Assembly: GCF_901709675.1 (NCBI RefSeq)
Contig: NC_051099.1
Coordinates: forward strand, 3,844,001 to 3,908,000
From: Syngnathus acus
Taxonomy: Eukaryota > Chordata > Actinopteri > Syngnathiformes > Syngnathidae
DNA length: 64,000 nucleotides
Direction: 5' to 3'
Positions 1 through 14,096 of the stretch are shown here, one piece after another; positions within the stretch are counted from its first letter, which is position 1; each line of letters begins with the position of its first letter. Position numbers and translations under genes: made by a program. The notes under the pieces were generated by a model that was not told where the DNA came from, searched no databases, and saw nothing but the letters and a program-made list of their open reading frames with translations.

Positions 1-1090
1 ATGCCATGAAGAAAATAAATGAGCAAAAAACTTTTGTGTTTCCCTCACAAATTGTCAACAATGAGCAATAAGAAATTAGACTATAATGTGTTTTTATTAT
101 TGAGAAAAACATTCCGCCTAAAACGGTGATCATTACGTGAGCTGTCGAAAAATTATAAAATTTGAATTAATTGGCACTAAATTGGGGCAATTAAAAATTT
201 GAATGAAAAACATTGCGCAACAGGCGCTATGTTCAACTGGAAGCCTGTAAATGTCATGACTGACATTTATGTGCACAGGCTGCTGACTTTTTGACACAGA
301 CTGCACATAATGGAGGCCCTAAAAAGACAAAGTTGTAAATTGTCAAGTATAGTTTACACTACATTGTAGTTTACCGAATTATTACTGAAATGCATACGTA
401 ATGCCTTAGTAGACTGCTTTACGGCAAAAAAAGTAATTACGCAAGACTTTATTATAACAACCTGTGGGGGAAAAAAAAAATAAGCAACAACAGACGTGGA
501 AAGAAAACAACTTGTGTATAAAAGGAAACTGATAAGCAACGTAGATTGATGATAAGCGACAAAGACCGTACACGAAGAAACACGTCAGCCTCGGTGAAAT
601 GAGGGCCTTCGACAAAACATAGCGGACTGAAGGTGGCAAAACATGTGTCTGCGACGGAGACTGAAGCCTGAACGAGACCGAGGTGCGTGTCATACGCTTG
701 CACCTGTGTGTAATCTGGCCTTCGTCATGGTGCTTCGACAGGCATCTCTGTAGGCTTCACTTCCTCTAAATTGTCCAGATGAATATGTAATCTATCCTCT
801 TTCATCCCGAGCCTTTCTTCCACCCTGGCCATCTACTTAGCTTAGCCCGCTCTGCTGCTGATTAGAGGACCACGAAGACTGCAGACGCGACGTAGCTCTT
901 CAAAAGCTACACAAGGTCGACCTGTTGGAGCCAACAAATCGACAAAGACTTTTTTTTTTTGTCGTGGGCTGCATCATAGTTTCCTTCGGACGACCAAAAT
1001 GGTTAAAATATTTGAAAAAATGAATGGAAATAAAAATGGCTAGCAATAACTTTTAAAAGTGAACTCGATTTTTAATTTCGATGTACAATT

Positions 1091-1164
1091 TGTCTTCACG
1101 GGCCACATAAAATGACATGGCGGGCCATATCTGGGCCCCCGACCCTCGTGTTGGACACCTATGG
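1091..1164. repeat. Dispersed repeat end, copy 1
   Basis: This stretch reads as a cgggcca...tctggcccccg type terminus followed by a 'ttggacacctatgg' style ending. A second diverged copy is at 2981-3056. Such ends are common at the edges of dispersed DNA-transposon or retroposon copies in teleost genomes. The family name is not certain from sequence alone. Confidence 0.6.
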
Positions 1165-2980
1165 TTTAAATACTGCATTTCATCTTTGACAATAAATGCT
1201 GATTAGAAACCAGGAAGTATTACTTCACCCTGTTTTACTGTGAGGTTCCAATCCAGCCACAGGAATCTCAATACTCCGCTCTAACACATACAGAACATTC
1301 AAGCACAAGGCATGAGAACTATAACACCCACAGCTGATTTCAAAAAGGATTGGTAGATTTCAACACACACTTGAAGAGAACTATTCCAATCATGTCGCAC
1401 GGAGATGGATTAAAGGTGATATGGATCACAACTGAGAGAAGGTTATGTTTTTTTGTGATTTTCTCACATACTTTAACAAGACAAAATTAGGGGGGGGACA
1501 CAGGGCTCACTGGTTGTCCCCTGTCCAGTTTAGGAAAGCACTCAGCTTGGAAAACGATCTGCTTTCCAAATGCACCAGATACTTTTCATCCACAGCTGCA
1601 AACAGGTGGTGGCAACAGGGAATAAACAATAGGATCCATTTATTCAAAGGGGAAAATAATCCAGGCGGATTGTCAAACTCGCAAAATGCATTCAAGACGA
1701 ATGCGAGCTGGACAAATGGTGGATCCCTCAAACCATTTTCAACACCGCTTAAGGGGCAATGTGGATCAGTATTGTCGTACGCATGTTCTCAATCGTGCAG
1801 CTGCGCGGCTGGACATCAAGCGATCCTCTTCAGATGGAAAAACCGAAAACAGCTGGCTTGATATTGTCTCTCCCAGCCAGGCGTTGATTTGTTTAACCAT
1901 CCATAATCGGAAATGTTTACCGAAGGGTCTGCCCAGCTGCTTGTGATGTCTTTAGGAGACTAACAAGCGCTTCATTCCGTTTGGATCGTATGCTTGCAGA
2001 ACGGTGTCCTGACAACATGTGGCCTTGAGAAACTCTGTGTGAAAGAGCAGATGCTGGGTGTGTAGTAGCACATGGCGTGTACGTTTCCCACCACTTTCTT
2101 CGTTAGCAGCGGGGTGGAAAGCTTGATGCTTTGTAACTTGATGCGTGCTGGTAATGCCGTTTTATGCTTTGGAGTGTGTGTGAGGCAGAAGGCTTGAACT
2201 CGTAGCATCCGTCCGAGGGTCGGACGGTCCGGCAGAGGGCGAGCAACAGCTGGCCCTTCATTGACAGGCTTTAATTGTGAGCGGTTAAGATTTCACTCCG
2301 AGGGGCAGGGGGTGTTGATATTATTCCAACTGGAGAGACCAGAGCTCCTGATTGTATGCTATAGTCTAAAGCCTGGAGATTACTTAAGGTGTTGTATTGC
2401 CATGCAGGCGGAGGGGGAACTATTCAGACTAGAGTTACCCGGGGAGACCAATGATGTTATCACAATGGCTAATGAAAGATCCTGATCCAATTATTGGAGT
2501 GTAAACAACAACAAAAATGATATGATTTCTTCATTTGCATTCTATCATTTGTTTCCAGGTCTTAAAATACAAAAACAAATACTTAAGCCCTTCGTTCGCA
2601 ACAGGTCGTGTCAAGTCGAGCACCGATTTCGACACCACATTGATCCCTCTAGTTATATTTAGCCAGAAGTGCATCATGTACTAGGAGAGTAGGTACGGTA
2701 TTGTGTGTCCTCCCTACGCAAATCTCCCAGCGACCTGCTCTGTTCTGTAACCACCATAACCAGTTGGTTCCCCACACTTGTGCATCACGCTATACTGCTA
2801 GCCAACGTTACCCCCACAAAGGGCCAATGAGCACTGAACTCTGCATGTGGTAAAAGTTTAACCATTTTCTAATTTATTTTCAAAGTAGGGTTTTAAAAAA
2901 AAAAATCGCAATATCTCACTGTTATTAAAAGGGAAGACAATTTTGGTATTTTAACAAGAAACATTGAGTTGACACACGAG

Positions 2981-3056
2981 TTGCCTTTGCGGGTCACTAA
3001 AATGATGTAGCGGGCCAGGTCTGGCCCCCGGGCCTTATGTTTGATATCAGTGATGG
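2981..3056. repeat. Dispersed repeat end, copy 2
   Basis: This is a diverged second copy of the 1091-1164 element. Both share the order 'aaaatgatg/acat..cgggcca', then 'tctggcccccg', then a 'tttgatatcagtg/ttggacacctatg' ending. Both copies are in the same orientation. Confidence 0.6.
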
Positions 3057-5989
3057 AGAAGCTCAACACAAATCATCAATCATGCACACCTTACTCAATA
3101 GATGCGACTGTCCATGATGCTAAGCATAATCTGTACCCATATTAAAAATGAACTAGCTAACAAGCGCTAATATCGTTAGCAAGAAATTAATAATTTAAAT
3201 TTCATCTGTCCTTTTCAGAGTCACAGTTTTTCAGGGCGACAATTCTTTGGAATCAGCAATAACATATTTCAAAGGCAAAATCAGTACAGAATTACAAACA
3301 GTATCATTTGCATATGTACACAGTAAAAATAATTAGCATGCTGCTTTAAAGTCAGTGTAATTTTATATCCGAAAGCATCATCAATTCACAGGTGATATGT
3401 CATTGTTTTTATTCTAAAAAAAAAAAACAATGGAGGTATCAGGATTCCACTATCATAAATTTCATTTCATTGAGCAAACTGAACGCAGTCTAAAATAAAA
3501 AAAAATGAGATCACATTTCCTTCATATTTGCCGCTCCACTGGCTGCACCCTTCAAGCTTTTCACAGAATAAAAAAAATAAAAGTGACTCTGATCAAAGAA
3601 ACCGTTGATACTGGCTGACTGACGAAACCTGCAGCTATCAATGTTGACTCAGCACGACAACATCAGATAAGAGATCTAACAATATCCGAAAAGATGACAG
3701 TAAAGTGAACCGGTATATAAAGAACACGGAGTTAAAACCGGTTTCCGACTCGACTGGACTTGGTGCCAACATAGGCAGTTGTGACACCGAAAAAAAACCA
3801 ACTAAATACTGCTCAAAATTAAATATATTTTCCAACTTTTGTAAAAAGTTGGACGCATAGGGTTTAAAATTTCACACATTGGATTTTGAAATGCCGTTTG
3901 CAAGTACCGTATTTCTCAGGCTATACCAAAAAAAACTAAAATAGTTGCTTCAGAGTCAATTGGATGGAACACACCTGTAGCTCTTGTGGCCAATGATCTA
4001 CAAGAAAGAAATCTCCTTGAAAAATAATTGACAAGCCAAGGTTTCGAATGTTGGCCTGAAGATGTGTTGCACACCCAATGCAGATAGCGACGCACAACTC
4101 GTGTTGCCTTCTACGTCTTTGCGGTCTCTCATTCCAACAGCAACCATGCAATATTATAGAGACGCCTGGCATTCAGCCCGCCCTATTTATTTACGATCAC
4201 TTCTATATTCTCAAGCCAACTCTTCTAGTCTTCCCTTTTGATTTGCCAGTACATTCCTTTCTCATTCCTTTCTATTAAAACGGCGCAGAGCGTGACTGAG
4301 TCAATGATTGCCGGGGCCCTGCGCTTGAACTTTGAACTGCTAAGGCAAAAAGTACCCTTTCCTGTACATTGTGGTTGAGGTATGATATAAAGGGACTTGA
4401 ACTGGGGTGGGGGGTTAACTTGTTTATCATTCACACCAGTAGGCTGGTCCGATCCAATGACCTGTCAAGCTTTCAACAACAAAAAATAGGGTGTGTACGT
4501 TTTTTGACATCTTGCTCACTGGGCACTTTTTATGGATATCAAAAGGCAAATAGGATTCATCCTTTTCATACTAAAAAGTCAGTATTTATGCAAGCTATCC
4601 CCTTGAGAGGCATCAATGTTGTGAGATCACTCCCACCTATAAAGATCAAATATGAGACATTTATTATACAGAGGGGATTTATCTCGCCCTCCCTATCTGA
4701 TGAGCTATGTAATAGAGAGGCTCCGGGCAGATCCACTTTCACTACCCTGAAAAGCGGGAGAGGTGACCCAAAAGGAAATCATTATTCGAGAAAACAAAGG
4801 TATCGTGGGCCTGGGGGAGAGAAAAGAAAAAGGCTAAAAAAAAATAGCCTAACTATTATACAAATAACAGCAGAGTCAAATTAAGCAGCGCAAAATCGGA
4901 CTTTGACATCACACACTTCAAAGTGTCATTTGTTTATATATCACCTCAGGAAATCAGACTCCATAAGTAGTCACACTTAAAAAGAGATGTTTACATGGCA
5001 ACAATGATAGCATGAGAACAGACAGAAGCTAATATGGGTGCACACCTGATCAAATAATTGCCATGGGACACACAGACAAGGACATAAACTGGACCAGTTG
5101 ATTTGGATTAAAGGTCTGATCGTGAGGAAAAAAAATCATTTTAATCCAAACTTTGATCAGATTGAAGAAATTTGCATCATGTGAGCTTCTCTCATCATAA
5201 CATTTGAAATACGTCTGTCTTTGTAAACATGATGTTCGAAATGAGTTTCTCAACACCAATTCATTATCGTGTCGCTAGATCATAATTATCATCGGCAACA
5301 CATCAAATTATGATCGTTGTAATCCCTCATTACAAAACAATTGTTGACCAGTTATCCTTTCATAAAATAGTCATAATGTGCAGCATTTTAAATATTTGCA
5401 CTGAAAGCAATGCTGAGGAAAATGAAGGCAGACATGAAAGTGATTATTAAAAAGAAAAAACAAAAAAAAACACATTACCTGCCAAGTGCAGTTTAACCAA
5501 TGTGCATGTTCAAGCAAGAGCATTAGGAGAATGAGAGCTGGGAGAAAACTACAAGGAGTGCTTCGGTGCCCGGGTTTGGTCTTTTAGGGGTGAAAACCGT
5601 GGCCTTTAGGAAAGCCTCCAGAGCTCGGGTCTCCATTGATAATAGAATTGGGTTGTAGCCAAGATACACAGCCTTTTGGTAATAGTTAACAGTGTGGGTA
5701 AACACTGGAACTCAGCAGCATGGAGGTAGGTCAGAGAACTGCAGTAGAAGGATTGCTAACTAACGCCCACCCCCCTTTTTGCGTCAAGCCCAACCTTCTG
5801 TCCCACGTTCGCTTGATCTGGCAGAGTATTGAAGCGCTTGGCTCAGCTTCTGACTCTTGGGTTTGGAAGAGAGTTTCATAAACAGGCTGCTGACTGATAT
5901 AGGACTAGCACACAGGAAAGTTGTCGGAATTTAAAGATATAAACAGTCCCGCTTTGGCCCGTTCAAACGTTCGATCGAGCAATATCAAG

Positions 5990-6290
5990 TCAAGAACGAC
6001 AATTCCATGCACTCAACTTTGGAGCTGCTGGCTCTTCTGCACCAGTGCACAAAGTCCATAAAGTCATGGATGACACACTCGGAAGTGGATGAACACAGAA
6101 ACCTGACCTTAACCCGATAGAACACCTTTGGGATGAATTAAGAATGGTGAGTGAGAGCCATATAAATGTGTGACGTCGCAAATGTGCTTCTGGAAAAAAG
6201 GTCAGAAATTCCCATAAAAAAACACTTTCCAGAAGAGTTGCCATAGCTGCAAAGCTCCAAATCCTCAAGTCAAGGCACTGAATGATTATG
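5990..6290 (+). mobile_element. Decayed Tc1/mariner-like transposase fragment
   Basis: On the plus strand 6102-6144 translates to PDLNPIEHLWDELRM, close to the D-x-N-P-I-E-x-L-W block that surrounds the last catalytic acid of Tc1-like DDE transposases. Stop codons interrupt the frame soon after, and only about 300 bp of recognisable similarity remains. I see no terminal inverted repeats. It is a dead fragment and is not expected to move. The assignment rests on the one motif block, so another DDE family is possible. Confidence 0.55.
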
Positions 6291-8084
6291 CTATGTTCCG
6301 GCAGCCATTTTTAATACGAACATTTTATTTAAGTCGTGCGGAATTTGCGTACTACTGCCCTCATTCATAAAGCTTCTCGGAAAGCTTCGGAAAATCTGAT
6401 CAGGACTTAATGTCACGATCGAAAACTTTATGTCACCGACTCTTTGCGGCTGACCATGCCCCGTCCCATTTGGCCGAGACGAAACCTTTTCATGTTGTTT
6501 CTTTTACCGCAATGTTAGCCTGCCATGGTGATTCTCGGAGGTCAAATCTAGAAAAGGAAGTTCTGTACTTTTACATATACTATAAGTGCTTATCCCTTCA
6601 TTTCCAGACAACCCAAGGACTTTGGTGATAGACATGTCATTAACTAAGCTTGCGGCAACTGCTGCGCTAATCTCGGAGCGTGCAGACCAAACACCAAACC
6701 GCTAGCAACTCTGCTATAGTCCTCAGACGTCTTTAGCTTTCAGCAATACTGCTGTGTAATGTAACCCGAAATGAGGAACTGGAGTGACACCATGCTTCAG
6801 TCCTCCATAGCAATATGAGGATTTAAATAGTGGAGGTAAAGGGAGTCATAGAGTTAACTATTATCAAAAAACGATCCAATATGACAGTCCTAAAAAAAGA
6901 CATGACACACACACACATACACACATTCTCGCAGTGTACTGTAGTAGCCCCCTGCAGTGAAGGTTATCGGGCGAGCGGCCCTGGCAAGATACCAGAACTT
7001 GCTCTTTCAAATACAGACTGCCTTTTGAGCCGTGCTGTGTTTTATTTTAAACGAGTCAATGTAAATACACAGGTTATGTCATCAAAATATACAGTAAATG
7101 ATACTGTATCGTTTCCCTTTCAACTTCCAAGGTGTGGTCAAGGTTACAATTTGAGCAAGCTAAGCTCGTTTTATCTGTGTATATTGATATTTTGTAGCTT
7201 AACAACCAAGGCAACTTTGTTTTATATCCTGTAACATTGTTGGCAATTCACTGTCTAGAGACAGTCTTCCAAACATAACACCAACGCCATCACAATCACA
7301 AGCTAGATCATCCAATTTATATCCGTGTTAAATATCAACGCGATATTTGAACGATTAAACACCGTGGCTATGCTTACGAACGGATAGATTTACATTTCTG
7401 CTTCTCAAGTTATTAACAGTTGACAGTAACGCACACGTTTGTCATCAAACACCCATGATATTCTTCCTCACCGTCTTGTTGCCGACAGACTGAACAAGTT
7501 GTTGAATGTAACGAGCTCTCCCGCCTCACACAAAGCACCCAAAAGTGCGGTCTGTCAACATTCCGCTTGGGTGCCAAGGTATTTACTTTGGACAAGAGAG
7601 AGAGGGGCACAGCAAGGGACTGCTTCTAATTACAAGCAGCCAGTCAGGAGGTCACGGCCAATTGGAACAAGTCTTGGAGATACGTGGTCCTTTTCCTGAT
7701 GCCTTTCAGACACTTACGTTTGGGTTGTTTTCGGAGCACGCAACAAGGTCATAGCATTGCAACGCCCAAGCAGCTATTCCAAAAGAAGACCGACAAATAG
7801 CAGGAGTTAGATGTGTTTGTGGTCAACAGTTTAGAGTAGCGTTCAAAATGGCCTCAGCTAGATAGAACCTTGAAACATATTGTCGGAAGGATCAGGCCGC
7901 GAAGCAGTCTTGGACAAATACACACTGCCAATCAGATAGCAAGCAATGGGTACACAGTCGCGCACCAAAAATGTGTTTTGTTCATTCTTGTTCGTGTCGG
8001 AATTTCTTTTTTTTTTTTGGTCGGAAATATCGTACAGATGTTACATTGTATGAAGTTTTATTTCTGCGGTTTATAGTCCAGCGC

Positions 8085-8176
8085 AGCTTAGCTATGAATT
8101 TTTCATAATTTTCTAAAATGATATAAGGACAGCTTAGCTATGAATTTTTCACAATTTTTGAAACGGATATAAGGAC
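8085..8176. repeat. 46-bp tandem duplication
   Basis: Two adjacent copies of a 46-bp unit beginning agcttagctatgaattttt and ending gatataaggac. They differ at a few positions in the middle. Confidence 0.85.
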
Positions 8177-8920
8177 ATTTCATTTAAAACAACTACGGCT
8201 TTTCGACAGGTGCAATACAATTAAGAACGTTTTGTTCATTTTACACTTCCGCTGTCTTTCTCCAACATCAACATAAATTAGCCTCATAAGCTAAGACCTT
8301 CTTGTTTACATCCCTCCCAGGAGACCAGAAGGAGAAACACCAAGATCCTCATGTTAATTTCTAAGGACATAAGCACATGGTCATTATGTTTTAAAAGCTT
8401 CATCGAATCAAACGCTCCCCGCAAGACGCGGTTGGCATTCAGTGGTCTGCCATCTCTGTGATTTGGCCCCACAGGGGATTTCCAGAGCATGATGCATGTG
8501 TGTAATCCATCTTTCCGTTCAACCATTCATGATCGCTGTCCTCCACTACGGTAATAATGGTGCGCTCACGAAGTTTCTCGTCCTTCCTATTACTCTGAAC
8601 TCTCAAAAGACTTTCCCTCGAGTCTCTTCTTCATTATTTGCTTTTTTCCCGATACCGAGAGTGACAGAACGACATCATTAGCATACCTGTTATGCCCAAT
8701 CAACCTTTGCTGCTTGAAACCGAGATACTGAACAAAACCAAAAAAAAATGTGCTCAGTTTGATTTTAAATTCTTTTCATATCTCTTATAAAGACTCATAT
8801 AAAAAGTCTACACACCCCTGTTTGTTTGCGGTGTAATGTTTTACCGCTAACATTCTTTTTGGACTGATAGCCATCGTTGGAATTTTACACACTAAAAACT
8901 ACTCGAATCTAGTCTGTAGT

Positions 8921-9046
8921 CCATCCGTTTATTTTCTATAGTGCTTGTCCTCATCGGGGTCACGGAAGATCTTAGATCAAGAGGCAGGGAACAACCTGGA
9001 CTGGTGGCCAGTCAATTACAGGGCACATGTAGACAGACAAACAACA
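8921..9046. repeat. Dispersed teleost repeat copy
   Basis: This contains the sequence blocks 'ccatccgtttattttctata', 'gtgcttgtcctcatcggggt' and 'ctggactggtggccagtca' followed by 'acagggcacatg'. This ordered set is widely dispersed in percomorph fish genomes. It is a solitary copy with substitutions. The class (SINE-like or DNA-element derived) is not decided here. Confidence 0.65.
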
Positions 9047-12000
9047 ACTTAGCATCTTTTTCTGGATCTTTCAATGGCTCGACAACCGTAAATGTTATTT
9101 TCGGAAATTACTTCAAGTGTGGTTTGCCCATCCGTGTCGTTGGAGATATATATTATGTATGAAGACTACTGGAGATTTTTGAAACAGAGTGGACCTAACC
9201 GGTACCTGCTACTTTTTTTTATCTCACAAAAAAATAATACTAATACAGTGACATTATAATTAAAAGTGAAACAAAATGACTATTGCAGAGAATATGTCAC
9301 ATGCATACAACACTGCAGAGCGTTGTGCAGATGTTTCCACATAATTTAAGACCATCTTTAATGCGCAATAAATAATAGCGTTCTGCGTGCACCACAACAC
9401 AACCACAACTGTGACTGCATTGCTGATTTAAGCACTGACAAACTGAAACCAAAACCAAAAGAGCTTCCTTATTAACCAAACCATCTATCATGTTTTGGTC
9501 ATATTGCAAGCTGAATATCATCATCATAAGATAAAATACGGTGCGTCTAATTTTAATTTCCGTAACATTGATGCTTATTTTATATCATGTTAGAATTAAT
9601 CCAGCATATTTTTATAGTAGGATCGTTTTTTTTTTTTTTTTAAATAGTCTCTTCACCTTCTCATTTCCCGACTGTTTCTCCGCAATGTTTAGGGAAAGGA
9701 AACCGTATTTTGTTTATTGTCTGGAGGTGACCATGTGACTTCTGAACGCACGAAGCATTTCTTGTTATCTGCTCGGACCTGAAGTTGCAATATGGCCTTT
9801 GTAGTCGGGCACCAGTGGAAGATCTGAGTCACTTTGATCCCACCTAATAGAGTTTGGTAAATGATCTCCGTATAGGAGACGTGCTCCCTATGCGCAAAGA
9901 CTCACTGATGCTTGTACACAAATCCATAAAAAAGTCTCACAGGTGGAAAGTTATTTCTCTTGGATGGCTGAGCTAAGCGTTCAAGCAGAAAAAGAAGAGA
10001 CTTTACTTCCACTCAAACTTCTTTGAGCTGACTCCAGATTTCTTGGCTTTCTGTGTGCAGAAGCTCTCCGCCATGCTGGCCACTAATTTACTTGTCATAA
10101 ACACCGAGTACAAATAGCTTTAAGCATGTCACAGAAGAACCAAATAACTGGAAATTATACCGCCGGGACATGTTTTGCAAAAAAAAATCAACAAAAGTCA
10201 AACCCAAAAAAAAAAGTGAAGGAGCAACGGGGAATCTGAGAGAGGGAGGGAGTTTGTCAGAGTGTATTTATCTGTGGAATGGTGATGACTCTTTTCCTCC
10301 AACCTCTCAGCAAAATAAGAGCTTCCTGCCTTTTGAGTGCATGTAGCCATTTTTGTCCTTGAAAGTGAAGCACCCGCAGTGAATTACAAACAAGAGCTGT
10401 CAAGAAACAGGAGAAGGCTGCTTGGAGGGAAAGAGGTGAGGAGGAGGAGGAGGAGGTTGGGAGAAAGCATAGCACAAGTGGAGCAAAGAACAACGGAAGA
10501 GCCACTTCACCTTTGCCATCACTTTTGCAGCAATGGATGGCATCATTTACTTCACTCCAAAGTCAATTGACCGATTTAATTTGCTCAACCATTTACACAA
10601 AGTCAAGCATTAATGGGGATGTTGTACTTTGAGGTTTTTTTTTTTTGGTCACGCAAGATGATGAAAATTCCCCAAAACGTCTTTGATTCCAAACCATACT
10701 GGATTATCTTGTATAATAAAGAGAAACCCATCTGTACTAAAAAAAGAACATGGCTGTCAAACTGGTTGACAAGTATAAAAAACAAGAAAGAATGTATTGT
10801 GACTGGAGAATTCCAGACATGTTCTAATGATTTAAAAAGGAGGTCTGCAGGATTGAGAGATTTGCCATGCCCCCCCCCCCCCCCACTTCCCTGACTCTTC
10901 CAGTGCCATAAGAAACATCTTAACAGCCATCTTTAATGGAAAAGGGCGGACAGGAGAGCACTAGGCCTGCTTCCTGTGCTGCAGATGGAGTCCCTACATC
11001 CCTGGACTGCCATTAGTCCACGCCAGTCTTTATCGCGCACACGCACGTCGTGCTGCGTTCAAGGCAATGCCAATTCAAGGGCGACAGAAATGTAATAACA
11101 GGTTGAACCAATAGCCATATGGAAATAAAAGTGAGTGAACTTCATTTGGCCTTCGAAAGGAATGTGAAAAATCACATTATGCCACATGATGACTTTAAAA
11201 GGTTGACTATTGTCCCTGAACGGCCCTTTATTCGACAATTTAAATTGCACTGATGTCATTGACTAAAGGCTGAACGATTTATTTATTTTAATTAACAAAA
11301 AAAATGACCGTCAAAGCATTTTCGCAATGCACCTGACTGTTGTATCTCACAAATCTCTCAACATTTACCAACCAAAAAAAAAGTGGCATGCTAACAGGTT
11401 ATGCTAACTTGCTAAGCTAACTTTCACAAAGCACATTTGTGTGCACAAGCTACGTGGCAGCAAATAAACACCATTCTCACAATAGGAGGGCAAAGGAGTG
11501 GCTGAGCACCGAGGAAGAGACAACTAAAGAAGTCAATGTTAAACTAATGTCGCGTCACCAGAAACCAGAAAAAGTGCTTCGGTGTGCAGTAAGTAGACTT
11601 CTCACCGAATTATGGCACCACATCAAAGCGGAGAACGGCAAGCTTTGAACAGAAAATTAACAGGTCAATTAAAAAAACGGTCTACAGAAAAAACAAGAGT
11701 ACAATGAACACACGAAGCATTCACACACACACCCCAAAACCACAAATGAATCAGTTACATCAGCCAGGACCAAGGCGCTTAGAAGGTCGAAAGTACGTTA
11801 CTTATTATATAAAAAAAAAAAATGTTTTTTGATCTCTGTCTGTATGATCTGAGGCTTACGCCCCAAATTCAAAACACACATTTTGTGCTCTGTTGTTATT
11901 CTCAAAGTTAATGGACTGCAGAAGAATAAGAGCGTTGCCAATCATTTGCAAATGTGTGGCTTTAAAAATTTCATTTGAGGCTTTATTTGAAAGCCAACAA

Positions 12001-14051
12001 AAATTTGTTTTTGCAAATTGGCCTAAAAATGACGTTCAAAGGTAAACCAATGATAAAGTCTCACACAATCTATTCAACACCCTTTGCACAAAAAACTGCT
12101 ACGTGGGTGATGAGTCAGGAATTTCACCACATGACCCGCCAATTAAAAAACTTAGTGCTGTGACAATCCATATTTTACACGCGGGAAATACCCTGCAGAA
12201 CCATGCCGGCATTTTAATAAAGGCTTGTTTATGTGGAAATCTAATCTAATTATACAAAAATGTTTTGAGGTTATGCAACATTAAAAGGCAAACGAACCAA
12301 TTATCAATCAATTAGACTTGTTAAATTAGCAAACACTTTGAACTGCCGTCTTTTTGGCCTTCCTCAAACAAGCGTGGCGTGAACAAATCTGTAACGACTT
12401 CCATTGCACCTGCATGCATTTGAAGACCAAAAGAAATTGCAAATGGGCAAACGTCTGGCATGAACAAGCAAAACTATGCTAAGCAGCAGCGTTGTGGGGA
12501 GCCCTGGACAGGCTTTTATCTCATCCAGGGAGATAGGAAGTATGGACAGGAAATCTAGGGGGAGGGGGGGGGAGTCCAGAGCCCATATGGGAAGTGCAGT
12601 GTAAACACTCTTGGTTTTTAATCATCCCAGCTCACGTTCACAACTGGACACACTTTGATGTTCTCCCTCAGAGCCCCCTCCGCCCTCGTTCCCAAAGGTC
12701 TGCGCAGATGTTGTGAGAGGCAAACATGCTCCACAATAGAAGCCGCGATCAGACGCTTAATACCTTGCGGGACTTAAAGAAAGTTGAGTGGCACAACTGG
12801 AAACTGCCCAGTAAGTACAACCCCAAAAGGCCCTGAGGTCAACCCTCAAATATACAAAAAGAAGATTTACCAAAAAAAAACGGTTAATCGCTTTCACAAT
12901 GTTTAGCCTCCCCTTAATTGGCGCAAATCCCATTGGAAGATGAAACTCCGAGGCGATCTCCCAACAAAAGTGGAGATATCGTTGACTTCAAAGTCATCCC
13001 AGAAGCCTTTGCACTTCTTCTCCGGCCACCGTATAAGCTCCATGTCTGGAAAGGGGATAGAGTCGAAAATGCCTCCGTACTTTCTCCTAATAGAGTTGCC
13101 AGACTGCGGCCAAGTGCTCCAATGAACGTGTCTATTCAGGGGACAAGGCACACGTCCAACATGGCCACTGTTTAATAGACCACAGGGAGACGTGTACCAG
13201 AGCAAAATCTTTTGACTGCAATAAACAGAGAGGAAGTGGGAACGCAGTCAATCAATTTTCAACTATATTCAATGCAGGCTGCCATAGAAAGCTCAAAAAG
13301 GAAATACAGTGACTTGACTTTGTTCCATGACCAATGGCTGGTATAAATCGATATTCTCCATTGAATTGAAATGAAAGGTCGTTAATCTGTTGGGAAAACA
13401 AATTTGTTTTTACGCGATGGCTCATAACGCAAAAAAAGGTACAACTTTGTTCACATTTATGAATAAAAAAAAATTTTCCCAAGCGGAACTGTTATTATAG
13501 TGACATCATCAAACGGACGGACGCAACGTAAGACCAATCGTGGTTGCTAGCTGTTCAGTACAATACGGCTAAAGTAACAATAACTCCGAATTGGTTACAG
13601 CAAGGAATGCGTTATTTATTTTTCTTATCCTTAAAAATCAAATAAATCGAGAAAGTTTATACTGTTACTTTGACCGCCCGTGTTTTGCAATAAATGTTTG
13701 CAGTATTTTGAGCAATATTTGACAAAACTAACAAATTTTCATTCATATTGCAAGATAAAATGGCATTACCATGAATTGGTACTTCCTTGTTCTCATACAC
13801 GGTTTGAAATACAGGAAGTGGTCGTGAAAGTCAGAATGGAATGCAAACCGCAGTCAGACGGGAAAATACTAATAGTGAGTCAGTGTTAATTACATTTATT
13901 CACTTAGAATCATTGAGTTAATTGCAACCTATTTATTCACTTAATTAAAAAGTCTACTCCCTTCAGAGTCTTTGTTTCGATCCATCTCAAAGGGCGGCCA
14001 TTTTTGTCACTTGCTGTCGACTAAAAATTACATCACAGTTGCCAGGTCACA

Positions 14052-14096
14052 ACCAATCACGGCTCCGCTTCAGAAAACTGGTGAGCCGTGATTGGT
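14052..14096. repeat. 14-bp inverted repeat, MITE-like
   Basis: Arms at 14052-14065 (accaatcacggctc) and 14083-14096 are perfect reverse complements with a 17-bp spacer, so the stretch can form a hairpin. Each arm also contains a CCAAT core. It may be the remnant of a miniature inverted-repeat element. Confidence 0.7.

Noticed and set aside
4369-4884. 171-codon open frame on the plus strand in the gene-free region
   Set aside because: No recognisable domain, no conserved splice context, low-complexity composition; likely chance.
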